In this document: in pieces, positions 12,977 to 25,734 of the stretch | Layout of the letters: every line of letters begins with the position of its first letter | Position numbering within the stretch: the first letter of the stretch is position 1 | Assembly (NCBI RefSeq): GCF_964355755.1 | Contig: NC_092677.1 | Location: 22,168,101-22,232,100 of the forward strand | Source of the DNA: Antedon mediterranea | Taxonomy: Eukaryota; Echinodermata; Crinoidea; Comatulida; Antedonidae | Length of the DNA stretch: 64,000 bases | Direction of reading: 5' to 3' | Position numbers and translations under genes: made by a program | The notes under the pieces: generated by a model | The model's database searches: none | Told to the model about the DNA's origin: nothing | The model's input: the letters and a program-made list of their open reading frames with translations, nothing else

Positions 12977-14473
12977 ACGTACAGAAATCTACTCAGAATT
13001 TACGTACCGACATTGACCCCGTTTTTAAGTGCAGACAACGACTCCGTTTTTACGTACAGACATCGACCTAGTTTTTACGTACATACATCGACACCGATTT
13101 TACGTACAGACATCGACCTCGTTTTTACGTACAGACATCGACCTAGTTTTTACGTACCAACATCGACCTCGATTTAACGTACAGACAGCGACCCCGATTT
13201 CACGTACAGACATCTACCTAGTTTTGACGTACAGACATCGACACCGATTTTACGCAAAGACAACGACCATGATTTCACGTACAGACATCGACCCCGATTT
13301 TACGTACAAACATCGACCATGATTTTACGTACAGTCATCGACCCTGATTTTACATACAGACATCGACCTAGTTTTGACGTACAGACATCGACCCCGTTTT
13401 TACATACATATATCGACTCTGTTTTTACGTACAGACATCGACCTAGTTTTTACGTACCGACATCGACCTCGACTTTACGTACAGCCATCAACCCCGTTTT
13501 GACGTACAGATATCGACCCCGATTTTACGTACATACATCGACCCGATTTTACGTACAGTCATCGACCCAGTTTTTACGTACAAACATCAACCTCGATTTT
13601 ACGTACAGACATCGACCTAGTTTTTACGTACCGACATCGACCTCGTTTTGACGTACATACATCGACCCAGTTTTTACGTACAGGCATCGACCCCGATTTT
13701 ACGTACAGACAGCCACACCGATTTTACGTACATACATCGACCCCGATTTTACGTACATACATCGACCCCGATTTTACGTACAGTCATCGACCAAGTTTTT
13801 ACGTACAGAAATCGACCCCGATTTTACGTACAGACATCGACCCCGATTTTACGTACAGACATCGACCTAGTTTTGACGTAAAGACATCCACCCTGATTTT
13901 ACATACAGACATCGACCTAGTTTTGACGTACAGAAATCGACCCCATTTTGAGGTACAGACATCGACCACGTTTTTACGTACAGACATCGAACCCGATTTA
14001 CCGTACAGGCATCGACTTCGATTTAACGTACAGACATCGACCCCGATTTTATGTACATACATCGACCCCGATTTTACGTACAGACATCGACCCCGATTTT
14101 ACGTACAGACATCGACCCCGTTTTTACGTACAGACATCGACCTAGTTTTTACGTACAGACATCGACCTAGTTTTTACGTACAGACATCGACCCTGATTTT
14201 ACAAACAGACATCGACCTAGTTTTGACGTACATATATCGATTCCGTTTTTACGTACAGACATCGACCTAGTTTTTACGTACCGACATCAACCTCGATTTT
14301 ACGTACAGACATAGACCCCGATTATACGTACATACATCGACCCCGATTTTACGTACAGCCATCAACCCCGTTTTTACGTACAGACATCGACCTAGTTTTT
14401 ACGTACAGACATCGACCCTGATTTTACATACAGACATCGACCCCGTTTTTACGTACCGACATCGACCTCGATT
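12977..14473 (+). repeat. 25-bp satellite (Sat25) block 2
   Basis: Sat25 units in the same orientation as block 1. It starts within 'acgtacagaaatctactc', directly at the 5' truncation point of the LINE fragment. It corresponds unit for unit to the start of block 4 (35490 onward): variants such as 'gattttacgtacagtcatcg' and 'gacgtacatacatcgaccca' occur in the same order. It ends at 'acctcgatttttttattttt'. Confidence 0.93.
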
Positions 14474-14975
14474 TTTTTATTTTTTTTTTGTCTTGTGTGA
14501 GTTCATCTCACGTTTATATAAATTCTCATTGGTGAATATATTATATACATATAAGTATATTTGTGACAATTAAAAGTAAGTGTTTAAAGTAGTTAAAATA
14601 CAGGTATATTTACATAATAAGATGCTTGAATTCAGTATTAACAATATTTGTTTTCATTAAAATTTTAGATATGATGTTAATTAAAATGTAAAAATGAAAA
14701 ATGGCGGTAAAATACATGATTAAAATTTTCTTATTTGTGCTCTTATTTGTGTTCGAGTAGAGAGGCTATAAACTCAGGGGAGGAAAATGTAGTATCCTCC
14801 CTTTTCACCAAGATAAAAAGGATGAAATGAAAAAAGAGGAATGCAAAGGTTTGAAAGTTAGATATTTAGAATGATAGCATGCAATAATATATTTAATGAA
14901 AACCGTAAGGTTAGAGTCCATACACTGTGCGAGACACTTCATACCCGATGTCACCTTGATACAACTCACTACTTT
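14474..14975 (+). other. AT-rich non-coding interval
   Basis: About 500 bp between Sat25 and the SINE. It starts with a T-rich run (tttttattttttttttg) and holds no open frame of note and no tandem structure I could recognise. It has no counterpart in module copy 2 and so is probably a local insertion or unduplicated DNA. Confidence 0.6.
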
Positions 14976-15320
14976 GAGTGAGTGGCCGAGCGGTTAAGAT
15001 GAGTGAGTGGCCGAGCGGTTAAGACAGTGGAACCGTAATTACCTAGCCATAACAACGGCAGGGGTTCGAGGCTCACTCACTCCATGGTTCTGGTGGTAGA
15101 ACGAGTCTTCTCGGATAAGGACTATAAACCGTAGGTCCAGTGTACACATCTGGCTCGTGTGCACTTTAAAGAACCTAGTACATCTTTCGAGATGAGTAGG
15201 GGGTTACCCCGGTGTATTAGTACATCACAGCCACTGATCACCAACTGGGCCCTCTGTGAGACCAGTCATTGACTGAAGAGGTTACCCAGTATAAATATAT
15301 ATTTCAATCAATCAATCAAT
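14976..15320 (+). mobile_element. tRNA-headed SINE with duplicated A-box head
   Basis: The 5' part looks like a class II (Leu/Ser-like) tRNA. It has an A-box-type sequence tggccgagcggttaaga and a B-box-type sequence ggttcgaggc at 15063-15072, with complementary ends gagtgag and ctcactc. The first 25 bp (14976-15000) are repeated immediately at 15001, duplicating the A box. A non-tRNA body follows ('gataaggactataaaccg', 'gtgcactttaaagaacc', 'gagtagggggttaccccgg'), and the element ends in a short tandem tail (caat)n at about 15303-15320. This is the layout of SINEs transcribed by RNA polymerase III. The T-stem pairs poorly, so it is not a functional tRNA gene. The SINE family name cannot be assigned without a database. 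Confidence 0.8.
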
Positions 15321-15539
15321 ACTTACAATTTGTATTTACGATATAAAATATTGCAAATATAGAAAAATATATATATATTGGACAAATACAAATACATGCA
15401 GATAACATTGACATGTTTACAATATGAATATTGCAAATATAGAAAAATATATATATATTATTAAAAAATAAATACCAATAATTACAGATTTCATATAAGT
15501 TATTAAAATTGTCTAAAAACATAATCAAGGGTTACATTT
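15321..15539 (+). other. AT-rich interval with a short direct duplication
   Basis: The sequence 'aatattgcaaatatagaaaa' followed by an (AT)n run appears at about 15347 and again at about 15426, 79 bp apart. No coding sequence is recognised. It may include the far 3' untranslated end of the adjacent Tx1-like LINE, whose exact 3' border I cannot place. Confidence 0.5.
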
Positions 15540-17588
15540 AAAATCACTTGAAATAAAAAAGGGCTACACATTTATATTAAAACTTATACAGCATATGTCA
15601 CACTAATATAAAATACAATTGTAAAACGTAGGGATAGAGATCTCCAGCACATATATATTTTAATTATTCAATAGGTTAAATATCTTGTCTTTACTCTTTT
15701 TCCATTTCTGATCAGCAGTATACAAGTTATACGAATACTCATTATTTATGAGGTTTATAATTTCATTTTTAAATAGCCCCCAAATATTTGCAGATTCTTT
15801 TTTTTCTGTCGTTTCTAGTTCTTTATATATTATGGAGGATTTATATATACAAAAAGTAAAAACTGAAATTAATTCGTTTACAAGTTTGTTTGTTGTTCCC
15901 AAAATTACATTAACCCACTTTGGGAAGTCTTGCTGTACTGTAAACTCATTTGGAAGACACTGAACCAGCATATCTTTAAACTTTTTCCAGACTGGTTGAA
16001 TAGTTTTACATGCAATTAATGAGTGTTTTTCATTTTCTATATGATTCTTACACTTATTACATTTGTCTGTTGTGGATAATTCTCATCTTTTTAGTCTTTT
16101 TTTACATATAAGGATTCGATGTAACAACTTAAAATTAAATTGTGCTACTTTTACCATGTGTTTCATTCTACATACTTTTCTATTCCATATTTCATTCCAG
16201 TCAATAATTTCATCTCTAAATTCTATTTCCCATTTCATTTGAGGATTTGGAATAATACATATACCATTTATAAACTGCTTATAATCGTAAGACGATCTTA
16301 TCCTATTATGAAATATATTATGTTCTCTAAATTGTATATCTATGCGTGCATTTTCCAACCTTATTTGTTCTTTCCATATATCAGGTATTGCATTTATTGT
16401 TGCAAAGTATTCAATTAATCCATTCTGTTTATTCGACAGAGTTGGAATAATTTCTGCTGCAGTCAATAACCTGTTATTTACGACTATATCATTTACTCTT
16501 TTGTATCCAGAGTTTAACCAGGTGTTGAAATATAGAGATTTTCCCTCAATTGATGTTATAAATATGTTTTCCCATAAGTGTTGTGACTTAATTTATTGTA
16601 AATGTTGCGGCTCTAAACAATATACAATATTGTTTAATTCAACAGCTGATTTCAACATATTCATATAAAATACTGGCATATTTTTTAATTTAGTATGCGC
16701 TTCAGTATTTAATTTACTACAATTCGCAGTATATCAACTGGATGCATATAGTAGTTTGGAATACATTTCCAAATACCTGGGTTAGGATTTAACAGTCTAT
16801 TAACCCAACTCAACTTCAGAGAGTCCACTAAGATATTAAAATTCACCATATTTATACCACCTTTATCTACTGTGTTTATAAGAGTTTTTTTTTAAATTTT
16901 TTCCCTTTTTCCTCCCCACAAAATCTATATAACAATGTATCAACTTTTGGAAAGATATAAAATGGTACATCTATTATACAAGCATTGTATATTAATTTCG
17001 AAATGGCAAGAGATTTTATTACTGTTGCCTTGCCAAAAAACATAAGGTTTCGTTTTTCCCATAGTTTTAGTGTATTCTCTAATTTTAAAACTGTATCATC
17101 CCAATTTCGTTTAACACAAGTATGTTTATCATACCCTACGTAGATTCCAAGGAATTTCACTGGTTCTTTGGTCTATTTGATATTAAATGGCGATGTTTGT
17201 TTGTTTTTATTTGCTCCAATCAAAATTCCTTTCGATTTACTTTTATTTAAACTTAAACCTGATATTGAACAGAACATTTCAATTTCACACAGAAAATGGT
17301 TTAAACTAATTTCATCCTTTGTAAATATTACAGTATCGTCAGCTAGTTGAGCTATTTTAACAATATGATCTTCATTTTCATAAAGCAGACAAAAGACAAC
17401 CCTGTCTTACACCACATCTCATATTGAATCTTTCAGATATCCAACCATTGTGGGTTAAAAGGCATTGCGTATCTGTATATATAGTTTTTATCCAGTTAAT
17501 AAATAACTGTCCAAAACCATATTTTTTCAGACATATAAACATTAAATTTCTATCTATAGAATCAAACGCCTTCATAAAAGCTTACTTG
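15540..17588 (-). pseudogene. L1/Tx1-type LINE relic A (RT C-terminal half)
   Basis: Minus-strand pieces of one decayed ORF2, in order from high to low coordinates. First the RT palm start (KAFDSIDRNLMFICLKKYG ... RCGVRQGC, 17575-17378). Then, after an internal deletion, QLADDTVIF with the catalytic ADD (about 17340), KFLGIYVGYDKHTCVKRNWD (17160-16876), the long C-terminal region, and a Cys-rich CNKC...H...C tail near 16040 typical of L1/Tx1-group elements. The frame ends at TAA 15660; lower sequence is probably 3' UTR. Lesions: loss of the segment between RQGC..SAL and the ADD box, several frameshifts, and a private TGA at 16083-16085 (Trp in relic B). The 5' two-thirds are missing, and the high end joins Sat25 at about 17588. 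Relic B is its duplicate. Confidence 0.82.
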
Positions 17589-20500
17589 TTCGACCTCGAT
17601 TTTACGTACAGACAGCGACCTCGATTTTACTTACAGACATCGACCTAGTTTTAACGTACAGATATCGACCCCGTTTTGACGTACATACATCGACAGCTAT
17701 TTTACGTAAAGACAACGACCCCGATTTCACGAACAGACATCGATCACGTATTTACGTACAGGCATCGACCCCGATTTTACGTACAGACATCGACCCCGAT
17801 TTTACGTACATACAGCGACACCGTTTGACGTACCGACAACAACCTCGATTTTACATACAGACATCGACCCCGATTTTACGTATATACATCGACCCCGATT
17901 TTACGTACAGACATTGACCTCGACTTTACGTACATGCATCGACCCTAATTTTACGTACAGTCATCGACCCCAATTTTATATACAGACATCGACCCCGATT
18001 TTACGTACATACATTGACCCCGATTTTACGTACATGCATCGACCCTGATTTTACGTACAGACATCGACCTCGATTTTACGTACAGTCATCGACCCCAAGT
18101 TTATGTACAGACATCGACCTAGGTTTTACGTACAGACATCGACTCTGTTTTTACGTACAGATATCGACCTAATTTTTACGTACCGACATCGACCTCGATT
18201 TTACGTACAGACATCAAACCTGATTTTACGTACAGACATCGACCTAGTTTTGACGTACAGACATCGACACAGATTTTACGCAAAGACATCGACCCCGATT
18301 TCACGTACAGACATCGACCTAGTTTTTACGTACAGACATCGACACAGTTTTTACGTAGAGACAGCGACACCGTTTTACGTACCGATTACGACCCTGATTT
18401 TACGTACAGAAATCGACATAGTTTTTAGGTACAGACATCGACACCGATTTTACGTACAGACATCGACCTCGATTTTACGTACAGACATCGATCCCGTTTT
18501 TACGTACAGAAATCGATCCCCTATTTACTTACAGACATTGACCTAGTTTCTACGTACAAACATCGATCCCGATTTAACGTTCATACATCGACCCCGATTT
18601 TACGTACATACATCGACCCCGTATTTACGTACAGACATCGATCCCATATTTACTTACATACATCGACCTTGTTTCTACGTACAAACATCGACCCTGATTT
18701 AAGGTACATATATCGATCCCGATTTTACGTACACACATCGACTCCAATTTTACGTACATACATCGACCCTGATTTTACGTACAGACATCGACCCCAATTT
18801 TACGTACATACATCGACCCGATTTTACGTACAGTCATCGACCCAGTTTTTACGTACAGACATCGACCCCGATTTTTCGTACAGGCATCGACTCCAATTTA
18901 ACGTACAAACATCGATCCCGATTTTATGTATACACATCGACCCCAATTTGACGTACAGACATCGACCCCGATTTTACGTACATACATCAGCCCCAATTTG
19001 ACGTACAGACATCGACCCCGATTTTACGCACAGACATCGACCCCGATTTTACGTACAGACATCGACCTAGTTTTTACGTAAAGACATCCACCCTGATTTT
19101 ACATACAGACATCGACCTATTTTTGACGTACCGACATCAACCTCGATTTTACGTACAGACATTGACCCTGATTTTACGTACATACATCGACCTCGATTTT
19201 AGGTACAGACATCGACCCCGATTTTACGTACAGACGTCGACCTAGTTTTGACGTACAGACGTCGACCCCGATTTCACGAACCGACATCGATCCCCTATTT
19301 ACGTACAGACATCGATCTCGTATTTATGTACAGATATCGATCCCGTTTTTACGTACAGACATCGACCCTGATTTTACGTACATACATCGATCCCGATTTT
19401 ACGTACATACGTCGATCCCTATTTTACGTACAGAAATCGACTCCGTTTAACGTACCGACATCGACGCGGATTTTATATACAGACATCGACCTAGTTTTTG
19501 CGTACAGACATCCACCTAGTTTTTACGTACAGACATCGGCGTAGTTTTTACTTACAGACCTCGACATAGTTTTTATGCAATGACAGCGACCCCGACTTTA
19601 CGTACCGATATGGACCCCGATTTTACGTAAAGACATCGACCCAGTTTTTATGTACAGACATCGACCACGTTTTGACGTACAGACATCGACCCCGTTTTTA
19701 CGTACAGACATCGACCCCGTTTTGACGTACAGACATCGACCTAGTTTTGAACTACAGACATCGACATCGATCCTGATTTTACGTATAGACATGTACCCCG
19801 ATTTTACGTACATACATCGACCCCAATTTTACGTACATACATTGACCCCGATTTTAGGTACAGACATCGACCCCGATTTTACGTACATACCTCGACCCCG
19901 ATTTTAAGTAAGGTCATCGACCCAGTTTTACGTACAGACATTAACCTCGATTTTACGTACATACATCGACACCAATTTTACGTACATACATCGACCCCAA
20001 TTTGACATACAGACATCGACCCCGATTTTACGTACAGACATCAACCCCGATTTTAGGTACAGACATCGACTTAGTTTTTACGTACAGCATCGACCCTGAT
20101 TTTATATACATTCATCGACCTAGTTTTGACGTACAGACATCGACCCCGATTTTATGTACAGACATCGAACTAGTTTTTACGTACGTACAGACATCAACCT
20201 AGTTTTTACGTACAGACATCGGCCTAGTTTTTACGTACAGACATCGACCTAGTTTTTACGTACCGACATCGACCTCGATTTTACGTGCAGACATTGACCC
20301 CGATTTTACGTACAGACATCGAACTAGCTTTGAACTACAGACATCGACTGAGTTTTTACGTACATACATCGACCCCGATTTTACGTACAGATATCGACCC
20401 AGTTTTTTCGTACAGACATCGACCTCATTTTTACGTACAGACATCGACCTAGTTTTGAACTACAGACATCGACTCCGTTTTTACGTACAGACATCGACCC

Positions 20501-21328
20501 TGATTTTACATACAGAAATGTACCCCGATTTTACCTACAGACATCGACCCCGATTTTACGTATAGACATCGACCTTGATTTAACGTACAGACATCGAACC
20601 CGTTTTTACGTGCAGACATCGATCCCGCTTTTACGTACATAAATCGACCACGATTTAACGTAGAGACATCGAACCCGATTTTATGTACAGACATCGACGA
20701 TGATTTTACATACAGACATCGACCTAGTTTTGACCTACAGACATCGACTTAGTTTTGACCTACAGACATCGACACCGGTTTTACGTACAGACATCGACAC
20801 CGGTTTGACGTACAGATATCGACCCTAATTTTACATACAGACATCGACCTAGTTTTGACGTACAGACATCGACCCCGTCTTTACATATAGACATCGATCT
20901 TGTTTTTTACGTACAGAGATCGACCTAGTTTTTACGTACCGACATCGACCCCTGATTTTACGTACAGACAGTGACCCCGATTTTACATCGACCTAGTTTT
21001 GACGGACATATATCGACCCCGTTTTGACGTACAGACATCGACACCGATTTTACGCAAGACGTCGACCCCCATTTGACGTACAGACATCGACCCCGTATTT
21101 ACGTATAGACATCGACCTAGTTTTTACGTACATACATCGACTCCGTTTAACGTACCGACATCGACCCCGTTTTTACGTACAGACATCGACTCCGTTCTTA
21201 CGTAAAGACATCGACCTCGATTTTACGTACAGACAGCGACTCCGATTTTACGTACAGACATCGACCCCGTTTTGACGTACAGACATCGACACCGATTTTA
21301 CGCAAAGACAATTCAACGACCCCGATTT
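17589..21328 (+). repeat. 25-bp satellite (Sat25) block 3
   Basis: Sat25 in the usual orientation from the Tx1-like relic A junction to module copy 2. The first units match those following relic B (40895 onward) and, beyond the L2-like insertion, those from 46903. The segment 19750-21300 is one unit of the 1.36-1.44 kb higher-order repeat seen in blocks 1 and 6. It ends with 'cgaccccgatttctcacac', the same junction to Sat80 as at 7884 and 60274, apart from a 4-bp 'attc' insertion just before it. Confidence 0.93.
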
Positions 21329-22595
21329 CTCACACAAAACATCAAAGTGTACAGAATAGCTTTAAATCGCATTTGGAGACGTTTTAGACCATTTTGTGAT
21401 TTTCGAAAAAAAATGTTAACATAAAAACATCAAAGTGTACAGAATAGCTTCAAATCGCATTTGGAGACGTTTTAGACCATTTTGTGCATTTCGATGAAAC
21501 TTGGTTACTCAAAAACATCAAAATGCTTAAAATCACATTAGAAACCGTTTTAGACCATTTTGTGCATTTCAAAAAAACTTGGTTACACAAAAACATCAAA
21601 GTGCTTAAAATCACATTAGAAACCGTTTTAGACTATTTTGAGCATTTCGATAAAACTTTTCACACAAAAACATCAAAGAGCACAAAATAGCTTAATATCG
21701 TATTTAAAAACGTTTTAGACCATTTTGAGCATTTCGACAAAACTTTTTCACACAAAACATCAAAGTGTACAGAATAGCTTAAAATCGCATTTGGAGACGT
21801 TTTAGACAATTTTGTGATTTTCGAAAAAACTTGTTAACATAAAAACACCAAAGTGCTAAGAATAGCTTCAAATCGCTATTTTGAGCATTTCGATAAAACT
21901 TTTCACACAAAAACATTAAAGTGCACAAAATAGCTTAATATGGTATTTAAAAACGTTTTAGATCTTTTTAAGCATTTCGACAAAACTTTTTCACACAAAA
22001 CATCAAAGTGTACAGAATAGCTTCAAATCGCATTTGGAGACGTTTTAGACCATTTTGTGCATTTCGAAAAACTTGTTAACATAAAAACACCAAAGTGCTT
22101 AGAATAGCTTCAAATCGCATTTGGAGACGTCTTAGACCATTTTGTGCATTTCGATGAAACTTGGTTACACAAAACATCAAAGTGCTTAAATTCACATTAG
22201 AAACCGTTTTAGACCATTTTGAGCATTTCGATAAAACTTTTCACACAAAAACATCAAAGAGCACAAAATAGCTTGATATGGTATTTGAAAACGTTTTAGA
22301 CCATTTTGAGCATTTCAATAAAACTTTTTCACACAAAACATCAAAGTGTACAGAATAGATTCAAATTGCATTTGAAGACGTTTTAGACCATTTTGTGCAT
22401 TTCGAAAAAAACTTGTTAACATAAAAACACCAAAGTGCCTAGAATAGCTTCAAATAGCATTTGGAGACGTTTTAGACCATTTTGTGGTTTTCGAAAGAAC
22501 TTGTTAACATAAAAACACCAAAGTGCTAAGGATACCTTCAAATCGCATTTGGAACCGTTTTAGACCATTTTGAGCATTTTGATGAAACTTTTCAC
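21329..22595 (+). repeat. 77-88 bp satellite (Sat80), module copy 2
   Basis: The longest Sat80 array here, about fifteen units with the same two alternating unit types as at 7885. Many units have the 'ttgttaacataaaaacacc' link. It ends in 'cacataataattttttaatt', exactly as in copies 1 and 3, then passes into Sat185. Short frames such as 21484-21690 are by-products of the repeat. Confidence 0.9.
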
Positions 22596-24208
22596 ATAAT
22601 AATTTTTTAATTTTATATAATGGAAATTTTGACCATTTTTAGAAAAAAAATCCTATGGTCCCCCGCAGCTAAATTTTCGAAAAATTGCCAAATTTTGACC
22701 CTTTTATTTTTTGACATAACTAGTTACGATGGCTCTATAAGATGATGTTAGCACAATATATTTGCATAAATGCCAATATAATAGCATAATTATTGAATTT
22801 TAAACAATGAAAATTTTGGCCATTTTTCGAAAAAATTCCTATGGTCCCCCGCAGGGAAATTTTCGCAAAAATGGCCAAATTTCAAACCTTTTATTTTTTG
22901 ACATAACTAGTTACTATGGCTCTATAAGATGATGTTAGCACAATATATTTGCATAAATGGCAATATTATAGCATACTTTTTTAATTTTAAACAATGGAAA
23001 TTTTGACAATTTTTCGAAAAAAAAATCCTATGGTCCCCCGCAGCGAAATTTTCGAAAAATCGCCAAATTTCGACCCTTTTATTTTTTGAGATAACTAGTT
23101 ACGATGGCTCTATAAGATGATGCTAACACAATATATTTGCATAAATGCCAATATAATAGCATAATTATTGAATTTTAAAAAGTGGAAATTTTGGCCATTT
23201 TTCGAAAAAATTCCTATGGTCCCCCGTAGGAAAATTTTCGCAAAAATGGCCAAATTTCAAACCTTTTATTTTTTGACAAAACTAGTTACTATGGCTCTAT
23301 AAGATGATGTTAGCACAATATATTTGCATAAATGGCAATATTATATAGGAAATTTTTTTAATTTTAAACAATGGAAATTTTGACCATTTTTCGAAAAAAA
23401 AAATCCTATGGTCCCCCGTAGCGAAATTTTCCAAAAATTGCTAAATTTCGACTCTTTTATTTGTTGACATAACTAGTTACGATGGCTCTATAAGATGATG
23501 CTAACACAATATATTTGCATAAATGCCAATATAATAGCATAATTATTGAATTTTAAAAAGAGGAAATTTTGGACATTTTTCGAAAAAATTCCTATATTCC
23601 CCCGCAGGGAAATTTTTCGCAAAAATGGCAACATTTCAAACCTTTTATTTTTTGACATAACTAGTTACAATGGCTCTATAAGATGATGCTAACCCAATAT
23701 ATTTGTATAAATGCCAATATTATAGCATAATTATTGAATTTTAAAAAGTGGAAATTTTGACCATTTTTTTGAAAAAATTTCTATGGTCCCCCGCAGGGAA
23801 ATTTTCGCAAAAATGGCCAAATTTCAAACCTTTTATTTTTTGACATAACTAGTTTCTATGGCTCTATAAAATAATGTTAGCACAATATATTTGCAAAAAT
23901 GGCAATATTATAGCATAATTTTTGAATTTTAAAAAGTGGAAATTGTTTCCATTTTTCAATAAAATTCCGATGGTCCTCCGCAGAAAATATTTTCGAACAT
24001 TGCCGAATTTCGACACTTTAATTTGTTTATGTAACTAGTTACTATAGCTCTATAAGATGATGTTAACAAAATATATGTGCATAAATTTTGAATTTTAAAA
24101 AGTGGAAAATCTTTACATTTTTCGACCCTTTTGTTTTTTGACATAACTAGTTGCTATGGCTCTATAAGATGATGTTAGCACAATATATGTGCATAAATGG
24201 CAATATTA
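22596..24208 (+). repeat. Sat185, module copy 2, left part (interrupted by gypsy element)
   Basis: Eight to nine Sat185 units with the same landmark words as copy 1. The last units (23700-24208) match 10040-10540 of copy 1 closely, including the 'ttgctatggctctataag' variant and the shortened unit with 'gcataaattttgaatttt'. The array stops at 'caatatta' (24201-24208), where the LTR element is inserted, and resumes at 32733. Confidence 0.92.
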
Positions 24209-24822
24209 TGTAATATAATGTTGGGTTGTTGAGGTACTAAAGAAAGACTCTAACTCGCTTGACTGTCGTAACACATATATTATTTATTCAGTATAATACT
24301 TCAGTACAATATACAACTATAAGTATAGATAAGGAACGCGGAGGATCAATGATGCTGTCGGTGAGGTGTGGTGTGTGTAGGTCTGCTTCTGGAGAAGTGG
24401 TTGTAAGGTGTGTGCTCCGTGAGGTGGCTGTAAGATGTGTCTGGGCCCTTCTGAAACTTGGGGGTATATTGGCTCAGTTCATTTGCATAATGTCATTACA
24501 TCATCTGTGAGGGTAACGATTGGTCCTAAGTTGATCCAGGGGTGTTTAAGTGGGAGTGATTAACGGTATCATAAGGTATTTCTGTGATGGATGACACTGT
24601 CAAATCTGTACTTAAATAGTGTCGATCACTCCTGGTTTTAACGATGGGAAAGTCACAAAATTAAGCTAAGTGTTTTCTTTAGGGATTCTATTATAAACTA
24701 AATGGTCATTAAAACATCTGGACAAACTCTCCTTCGGACTTTCTGGGTCAGGTTTGTGAACCTATTTAAATTCCGATACAAAGGTCAATTTCTTAAATAT
24801 AACAGTATATCATTATATCACA
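24209..24822 (-). repeat. 3' LTR of the gypsy element (614 bp)
   Basis: Direct repeat of 32119-32732 with no difference that I can see. In element orientation it begins tgtgatat and ends attaca. On the minus strand an AATAAA polyadenylation-type signal lies at 24283-24288, about 75 nt from the LTR's 3' end, a plausible position for R/U5. The 83-codon plus-strand open frame inside each LTR is antisense to the element and is not considered a gene. Confidence 0.95.
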
Positions 24823-24847
24823 TCCCTCTGTTTCCCTTTTTTTTTTT
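24823..24847 (-). other. Polypurine tract of the gypsy element
   Basis: Directly next to the 3' LTR, the minus strand reads about ten A, then gggaaacagaggga: purines apart from a single C. This is the expected site where the plus-strand DNA primer is made during reverse transcription, and its position fixes the element's orientation independently of the coding frames. Confidence 0.85.
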
Positions 24848-25734
24848 CTAATCTATTTAACATATAAAAATGGTTATAATAGTGGCATGCAAAATTAAAG
24901 TTATATAAAAGAAAAAAAACATTATTATACATATATGCAAAATTGAGTTAGCCAAAACCATTGACTCTGAAGTGTAACCTTATCACTTTCACTCTCTCTC
25001 TTCTCTCTCTTAAAAAAATGAAATTAAAATTGAATTTGGTATAAAATTCGCGTAAATCAAACATAAATCAGTTGAAAATAAAAATACAAAACTTAAAAAT
25101 AGTATGTTACATTGAACATACATCAAATCGTGCGACAACTCATCGCGTTCTAATGGCCTTCAAACATAAATCATCAAATCAAAACATAAAACTCAAGAAA
25201 CTGTGGCTGATTAGCCTAAAATCAAATATCAAACTTAATCACTTAAAACTTTAAAAGAAACAAATGTGTATGTCCCGTTGACACAAACTTATCCACAATA
25301 TATCGTTATCGTCACAACTTTATCGATTTAAGCATTTATATTTACAGGTAATTACGATTTCAATCGGTCGGCAAATTCGACTTTTGTACTCAATGTCAAC
25401 AAAATTACAATTAAAAGTACTAAGAAAATCTCCTGTTATTGTATATCAATTAATTAATGCTTGAGATTAACGACTCAATTCAAAGGTTAAACAAAATATT
25501 TGTTACAAAATGATTGTCGTTCTTTTCAATATCTCAATATATCGATCATTCAAAATTCAAAATTAATCTTTATCAAAAAACTCGTTACAAAATCAATACT
25601 TAAACATAAATTCAATTCTCTTTTAACTGAAATCACATTATTATTTAACAAATCTCATCAAAATACGTAGACTATGCTATCAATAATTTAGCAAATGTCG
25701 TAATTTAAAAATAATCTTGCAAAAAAAATTTAAA
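24848..25734 (-). other. gypsy 3' non-coding segment
   Basis: About 890 bp between the pol stop codon and the polypurine tract. AT-rich with a (ct)n stretch near 24990-25010. No open frame resembling an envelope or accessory protein is present on either strand, so the element appears to be gag-pol only. Confidence 0.7.

Noticed and set aside
15001-15082. A functional tRNA gene (Leu/Ser-like)
   Set aside because: The A and B boxes are present but the T-stem does not pair well, there is no clear anticodon arm, and the sequence runs on into a SINE body with a (caat)n tail.
16140-16668. Plus-strand open frames over the Tx1-like relics (also 39445-39973)
   Set aside because: They are antisense shadows of the LINE ORF2 and are repeated only because the relic is duplicated.
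24259-24510. 83-codon plus-strand open frame, repeated at 32169-32420
   Set aside because: It lies inside both LTRs, antisense to the element, and matches no family; the repetition is only that of the LTR.
24848-25734. A degenerate env gene downstream of gypsy pol
   Set aside because: No frame on the element strand shows a signal peptide, glycosylation-site run or transmembrane segment; the region is simply AT-rich non-coding.
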